NCBI GenBank assembly: GCA_015488935.1
Contig: WFMU01000266.1
Span: forward strand, 1 to 9,653
Source: Flavobacteriaceae bacterium
GTDB taxonomy: Bacteria; Bacteroidota; Bacteroidia; Flavobacteriales; Flavobacteriaceae
Length of the DNA: 9,653 nt
Direction of reading: 5' to 3'
Part shown: positions 7,601 to 9,653 of the stretch, piece by piece
Position numbering within the stretch: position 1 is the first letter of the stretch
How the letters are laid out: each line of letters starts with the position of its first letter
Position numbers and translations under genes: made by a program
The notes under the pieces: generated by a model
The model's input: only the letters and a program-made list of their open reading frames with translations
Told to the model about the DNA's origin: nothing
Databases searched by the model: none

Positions 7601-7668
7601 CTACTAAAAACAATAAATTAGAAGGTACTAAAATAAGTTTTAAAATACCTTTAGTAACAGATTACTGA
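4663..7668 (+). CDS. Two-component sensor histidine kinase, reg_prop beta-propeller + Y_Y_Y + LytS-type kinase
   Basis: This 1001-residue membrane sensor has a signal peptide at 1-21 (…STVFAQ). About 13 reg_prop-type blades follow in residues 35-630, for example GYLWLGTQGGGIARF (49-63), ELWIATDNNGISV (238-250), NIWVASSGGGFFKF (283-296) and NLWFGTIYGLTKY (615-627). The count fits two propellers. A Y_Y_Y domain (about 640-743) precedes one membrane span (about 752-775). A Lys/Glu/Gln-rich linker helix, likely coiled coil, leads to a LytS-family (His_kinase) core. That core has phospho-acceptor H809 in LQMNPHFIFNVLN, an N-box QPFVENAIRHG (899-909, N904) and an ATP-lid motif DNGIGI (936-941). The late glycine-rich box is replaced by QSMALQVTKERIEHL. 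The propellers sit in the periplasm and presumably bind the signal; the ligand is unknown. No LytTR response regulator is adjacent. Start choice is supported by the signal peptide and an in-frame stop at 4642. Confidence 0.96.
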   Translation: MQQLKHFFLFLSFFFASTVFAQNKQIRVYNLENGLPQSQVYDIIQDNKGYLWLGTQGGGIARFDGNQFKVWNEKKGLLSNYIYALAYKNDSLFVGTKHGLSVKVKNRFFNYRAPKINKILAKNHTIYLATNSGLYQFKDSLQKISILKNTVINDILYRNNWFWIATETGLWKVNSDFSNKTKLSNFNFKSICYYKQNVLCASFNNGVFLFEEENTNTIALPINDTKRINSIAILNENELWIATDNNGISVINADDYAWINKINKENTLPILHIRKCISDNQSNIWVASSGGGFFKFFENNFIHFSKKNGLKGNRVYAVHQANDAIYVSNSEKGISKIDSLGLHSIEQDNGFLNVKVKTIANDTNNNLFAGTDGKGILVLHNSVRDSVINHLDENNFIVQDSIKVNYQFTDTLDVNNGLPSDWIKKILVKNNKIWVASYSSGIAKFSYDTSTKEITNLVNYGLNKHLKDLSINDIAFDDLGTLWFVTKKGLLGTIKNNTVTNLDKVTPKNTSIRTLLFHHRQLFLATSGKGIWWSDLSKPIKFKPLVGKKELYSNNIYQLIFDTKNQLWAGSENGVDKIILDANNNIKEVHHFGRNDGFLGIETCLNAVAKDNKNNLWFGTIYGLTKYQPTTTVFKQKKPKLFFEEIEIMNESLDTIPLQKLTNSKQVLQLNANQNLLSFYYKTVDLNNPKELQYRWKIDDSKWSNWNSDTKVNIASDYGKHQFSAQSRNLDWMKSDVVSIQYNREKPLFKKTWFLWLLSSIFGLLLILFSVLYFKRLKAKNKKEKEHLQLQNDLLSLEQKALRLQMNPHFIFNVLNGIKAMSISDVKTMHTTINKFASLLRATLTNSRENSITLAQEITTLKNYIEVEQLMSEKPFTYTLEVISDLDIEEILIPPMLIQPFVENAIRHGIMAVKRKGKLDIQFKTDTHFLYVTITDNGIGIYQSKKEKRKSNHQSMALQVTKERIEHLVGMNSLKIEEITTKNNKLEGTKISFKIPLVTDY

Positions 7669-7714
7669 TTTAGAAAAAAAATGGAATTCTAAAAAATACA
7701 AGAAAATTATAATA

Positions 7715-7731
7715 CTGATAATCAGCTTTTT
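7715..7731 (+). terminator. Weak terminator-like hairpin after the sensor kinase
   Basis: CTGATAATCAG followed by CTTTTT forms a stem of only 4-5 pairs with a minimal loop, about 47 bases after the kinase stop. The short stem makes it a marginal terminator. Alternatively the palindrome could be a protein-binding site upstream of the sigma-54 promoter at 7761. Confidence 0.3.
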
Positions 7732-7760
7732 AAATCAAATATTTTAAAAAAAATAATTTT

Positions 7761-7776
7761 TGGCACAGTACTTGAA
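7761..7776 (+). promoter_or_regulatory. Candidate sigma-54 (RpoN) -24/-12 promoter
   Basis: TGGCACAGTACTTGAA aligns base for base with the sigma-54 consensus TGGCACG-N4-TTGCW. The -24 block TGGCAC is perfect. The -12 block reads TTGA instead of TTGC, and the GG to G(C) spacing of 12 is exact. Transcription would start near 7786-7787, leaving a leader of about 56 bases before the ATG at 7843. No TAnnTTTG element competes in this gap. Sigma-54 promoters need an AAA+ enhancer-binding activator, whose site I cannot identify. Confidence 0.65.
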
Positions 7777-7842
7777 ACTACTACATCAAATGCGGAAGCC
7801 GAAAAGCAAATAGAGTAGGCATAATCCTTAAACCATAATATT

Positions 7843-8601
7843 ATGAAGAACAGGATACTTTTTATTTTAGGAGTGCTTATGATGGTTTCAACTGTTGAAG
7901 CTAATACAAGCAAAGAACAACCAAACAACAAATGGGATTATGACTATTATCACGAAGCAGAACCAATTTCATTTATGGAACGAGGAATTAAATTTTTTAT
8001 TTTTCCAGATGGGCAAATGGATTTTGATATTCATGGAAATGACCAAGATACAACAACCGAGTATTACTATAAGAGTAAAAATAGAAGAGCAAAATCAAGA
8101 ACATCGGTAAGATACGGTGGCGTACCAGTAACAAGAGATTACAGAGGTAGAGTAATACGAGTAGGAAGAGTTTTTATAAACTATAATTACAGAAGTAAAG
8201 TAAGCAGAATAGGTTCGGTATTTATTGGATATAGAAGAAATAGAATGACGAGAGTTGGTGGTTTACGAATTATTTACGATAGATATGGCGTAAGATATAT
8301 TGGAAATGTAAAACACAGACATTACTACGATACTGGCTATTATCACAATTTTTATGACGATTATTTTTGGGATAATATAGTGTATGATTTTGATGATGAT
8401 TTCTTTGATGATGATGATTTTTATGAAGATTACGAGCAGTTTGAAGAAGATGACGATTACTACTACTACAGATCAAAAAACTCGAATACTAAAAATTATA
8501 AAGGAAGAAGTACAGGCAAACAAAAAATGATTAAGCGTAAAAAAAGAAAATCGGAACACCACGCTAATCGAGGATACAGAAAACATAAAAAAGACGATTA
8601 A
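7843..8601 (+). CDS. Exported Tyr/Arg/Asp-rich repeat protein of unknown function (252 residues)
   Basis: The signal peptide is MKNRILFILGVLMMVSTVEA, with cleavage near residue 20. Four zones follow. Residues 21-75 are mixed and acidic (WDYDYYHEAEP). Residues about 100-158 hold roughly 16-residue repeats with the pattern R-V-x-R-V/I-G-x-V/L-x-I-x-Y (RVIRVGRVFINY, KVSRIGSVFIGY, MTRVGGLRIIY, then a degenerate VRYIGNV), whose alternating hydrophobics predict beta strands. Residues about 159-209 are a Tyr/Asp/Glu block (DFDDDFFDDDDFYEDYEQF and a YYYY run). Residues 210-252 form a strongly basic tail (KRKKRKSEHH). No enzyme motif is seen and there is no membrane span after the signal. The charge-separated, repeat-bearing design suggests a structural or surface-binding envelope protein (inference). 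It stands alone between a sigma-54-type promoter and a strong terminator, so it is probably a single-gene unit induced by a specific activator. Confidence 0.85.
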   Translation: MKNRILFILGVLMMVSTVEANTSKEQPNNKWDYDYYHEAEPISFMERGIKFFIFPDGQMDFDIHGNDQDTTTEYYYKSKNRRAKSRTSVRYGGVPVTRDYRGRVIRVGRVFINYNYRSKVSRIGSVFIGYRRNRMTRVGGLRIIYDRYGVRYIGNVKHRHYYDTGYYHNFYDDYFWDNIVYDFDDDFFDDDDFYEDYEQFEEDDDYYYYRSKNSNTKNYKGRSTGKQKMIKRKKRKSEHHANRGYRKHKKDD

Positions 8602-8638
8602 AATAAAACTTTTTAAAAGAGGCAATTGCTGAGAAAAT

Positions 8639-8674
8639 AACTCCCAAAGTCAAAATGATTTTGGGAGTTTTTAT
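8639..8674 (+). terminator. Strong rho-independent terminator after the repeat protein
   Basis: The arms AACTCCCAAA and TTTGGGAGTT pair perfectly over 10 bases around an 11-base loop, followed directly by a T-rich run (TTTTTATT). It lies 38 bases after the stop at 8601 and closes the single-gene unit. Confidence 0.9.
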
Positions 8675-8734
8675 TGACTAAATATTTAACGTTTAAACAA
8701 TACCATTTAAACTTTGAAATATAATTACAAATCT

Positions 8735-8766
8735 AAAGGTCTTTTACATGAACCTTTTTTGTTCTT
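8735..8766 (+). terminator. Weak second terminator-like hairpin
   Basis: AAAGGT (8735-8740) pairs with ACCTTT (8752-8757) around an 11-base loop and is followed by a T-rich stretch (TTTGTTCTTT). The 6-pair stem is weak. It could be a back-up terminator for the repeat-protein gene or chance in AT-rich DNA. Confidence 0.3.
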
Positions 8767-8862
8767 TATCAAATTCCTAAAAAAAGTAATATTTTTTAAG
8801 AATAATGCAATAAATTAGAAAATTATTATTTTATTTTTTAGCTATCTTAGAAGTGACTTTAG

Positions 8863-8870
8863 TATCTTTG
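8863..8870 (+). promoter_or_regulatory. Probable -7 promoter element of icd
   Basis: TATCTTTG matches TAnnTTTG exactly and is the only full match in the spacer before icd. It predicts a start near 8876 and a leader of about 125 bases. The expected -33 TTG is not evident. Confidence 0.5.
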
Positions 8871-8959
8871 TTTTCTCATTTAAAATGAAGTTTAAAGACT
8901 AATTGAATAAAGAATTAGAAAACGTTTAAATAAAATTTTAAGAACAATAAATTAAAAAG

Positions 8960-8975
8960 ACCACATGGTAGTGGT
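8960..8975 (+). other. Small hairpin in the icd leader
   Basis: ACCAC-ATGGTA-GTGGT forms a 5-pair, GC-richer stem in otherwise A/T DNA, ending 24 bases before the icd ATG. It could affect translation initiation or mRNA stability. No known riboswitch pattern is recognised. Confidence 0.35.
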
Positions 8976-8996
8976 AGAACCTAATAACAGCAATAA

Positions 8997-9653
<657 letters not shown>

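Noticed and set aside
7693..7818. Stop-free stretch of 41 codons after the kinase, in the kinase frame
   Set aside because: It has no ATG (the ATG at 7681 hits a stop at 7690) and no recognisable family. It overlaps the sigma-54 promoter candidate. A gene remnant is possible but not supported.
7669..7842. Search for a LytTR response-regulator remnant next to the kinase
   Set aside because: The 174-base gap is too short and shows no receiver or LytTR motifs in any frame.
7722..7931. 69-codon open frame on the minus strand over the promoter and start of the repeat protein
   Set aside because: It runs across the sigma-54 motif and the signal-peptide coding region. Its product has no signature and is best read as a shadow.
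8391..8420. GAT triplet runs as a phase-variable microsatellite
   Set aside because: Only three to four exact units occur in a row, and a one-unit change would stay in frame. This is ordinary low-complexity Asp coding rather than a switch.
8748..8780. 10-codon ATG frame in the icd spacer (MNLFCSLSNS)
   Set aside because: It is too short, overlaps a T-rich hairpin tail, and nothing supports translation.

Overview
The window is strongly AT-rich, and several signals point to a marine-type member of the Bacteroidetes, most likely Flavobacteriaceae. Start codons have A/T-rich leaders with no Shine-Dalgarno sequence. Three intergenic regions carry the TAnnTTTG -7 element typical of this phylum. 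Several exported proteins have signal peptides that appear to be cut near a glutamine (…SQ|, …AQ|). The window also holds a very large two-component sensor with a reg_prop beta-propeller and a LytS-type kinase, an architecture characteristic of Bacteroidetes. No tRNA, rRNA, CRISPR array or insertion sequence was seen. Species identity is inference.

Left part (1-2904). A 5'-truncated class C beta-lactamase-like serine hydrolase reads rightward into a converging three-gene operon on the minus strand, with a shared hairpin between them. In transcription order the operon is a Prx6-type peroxiredoxin, a Dps miniferritin, and a two-domain VOC (glyoxalase-fold) protein, with gaps of 11 and 12 bases. 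The first two form a peroxide and iron defence pair. The VOC gene's role is unknown, but its position suggests a job in the same stress response. A divergent promoter region (2905-3129) contains -7 boxes in both directions, plus a direct repeat and a dyad that could be an operator.

Middle part (3130-7668). Two unrecognised exported proteins are 5 bases apart. The second has three closely spaced cysteine pairs. They are followed 46 bases later by a 1001-residue sensor histidine kinase with a double propeller, Y_Y_Y domain, one membrane span and a LytS-type kinase core. No response regulator lies next to the kinase, so its partner must be elsewhere. The two exported proteins are candidates for accessory or ligand-sensing partners (inference).

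Right part (7669-9653). A well-formed sigma-54 (-24/-12) promoter candidate precedes an exported Tyr/Arg/Asp-rich protein that has 16-residue beta-type repeats, an acidic Tyr/Asp block and a basic C-terminal tail. A strong intrinsic terminator follows it. After about 325 non-coding bases, which hold a probable -7 promoter and a long leader, comes the 5' part of a monomeric NADP-type isocitrate dehydrogenase (icd) that runs off the window.

The items most worth following up are the sigma-54-controlled repeat protein and the exported-pair plus orphan propeller kinase locus.
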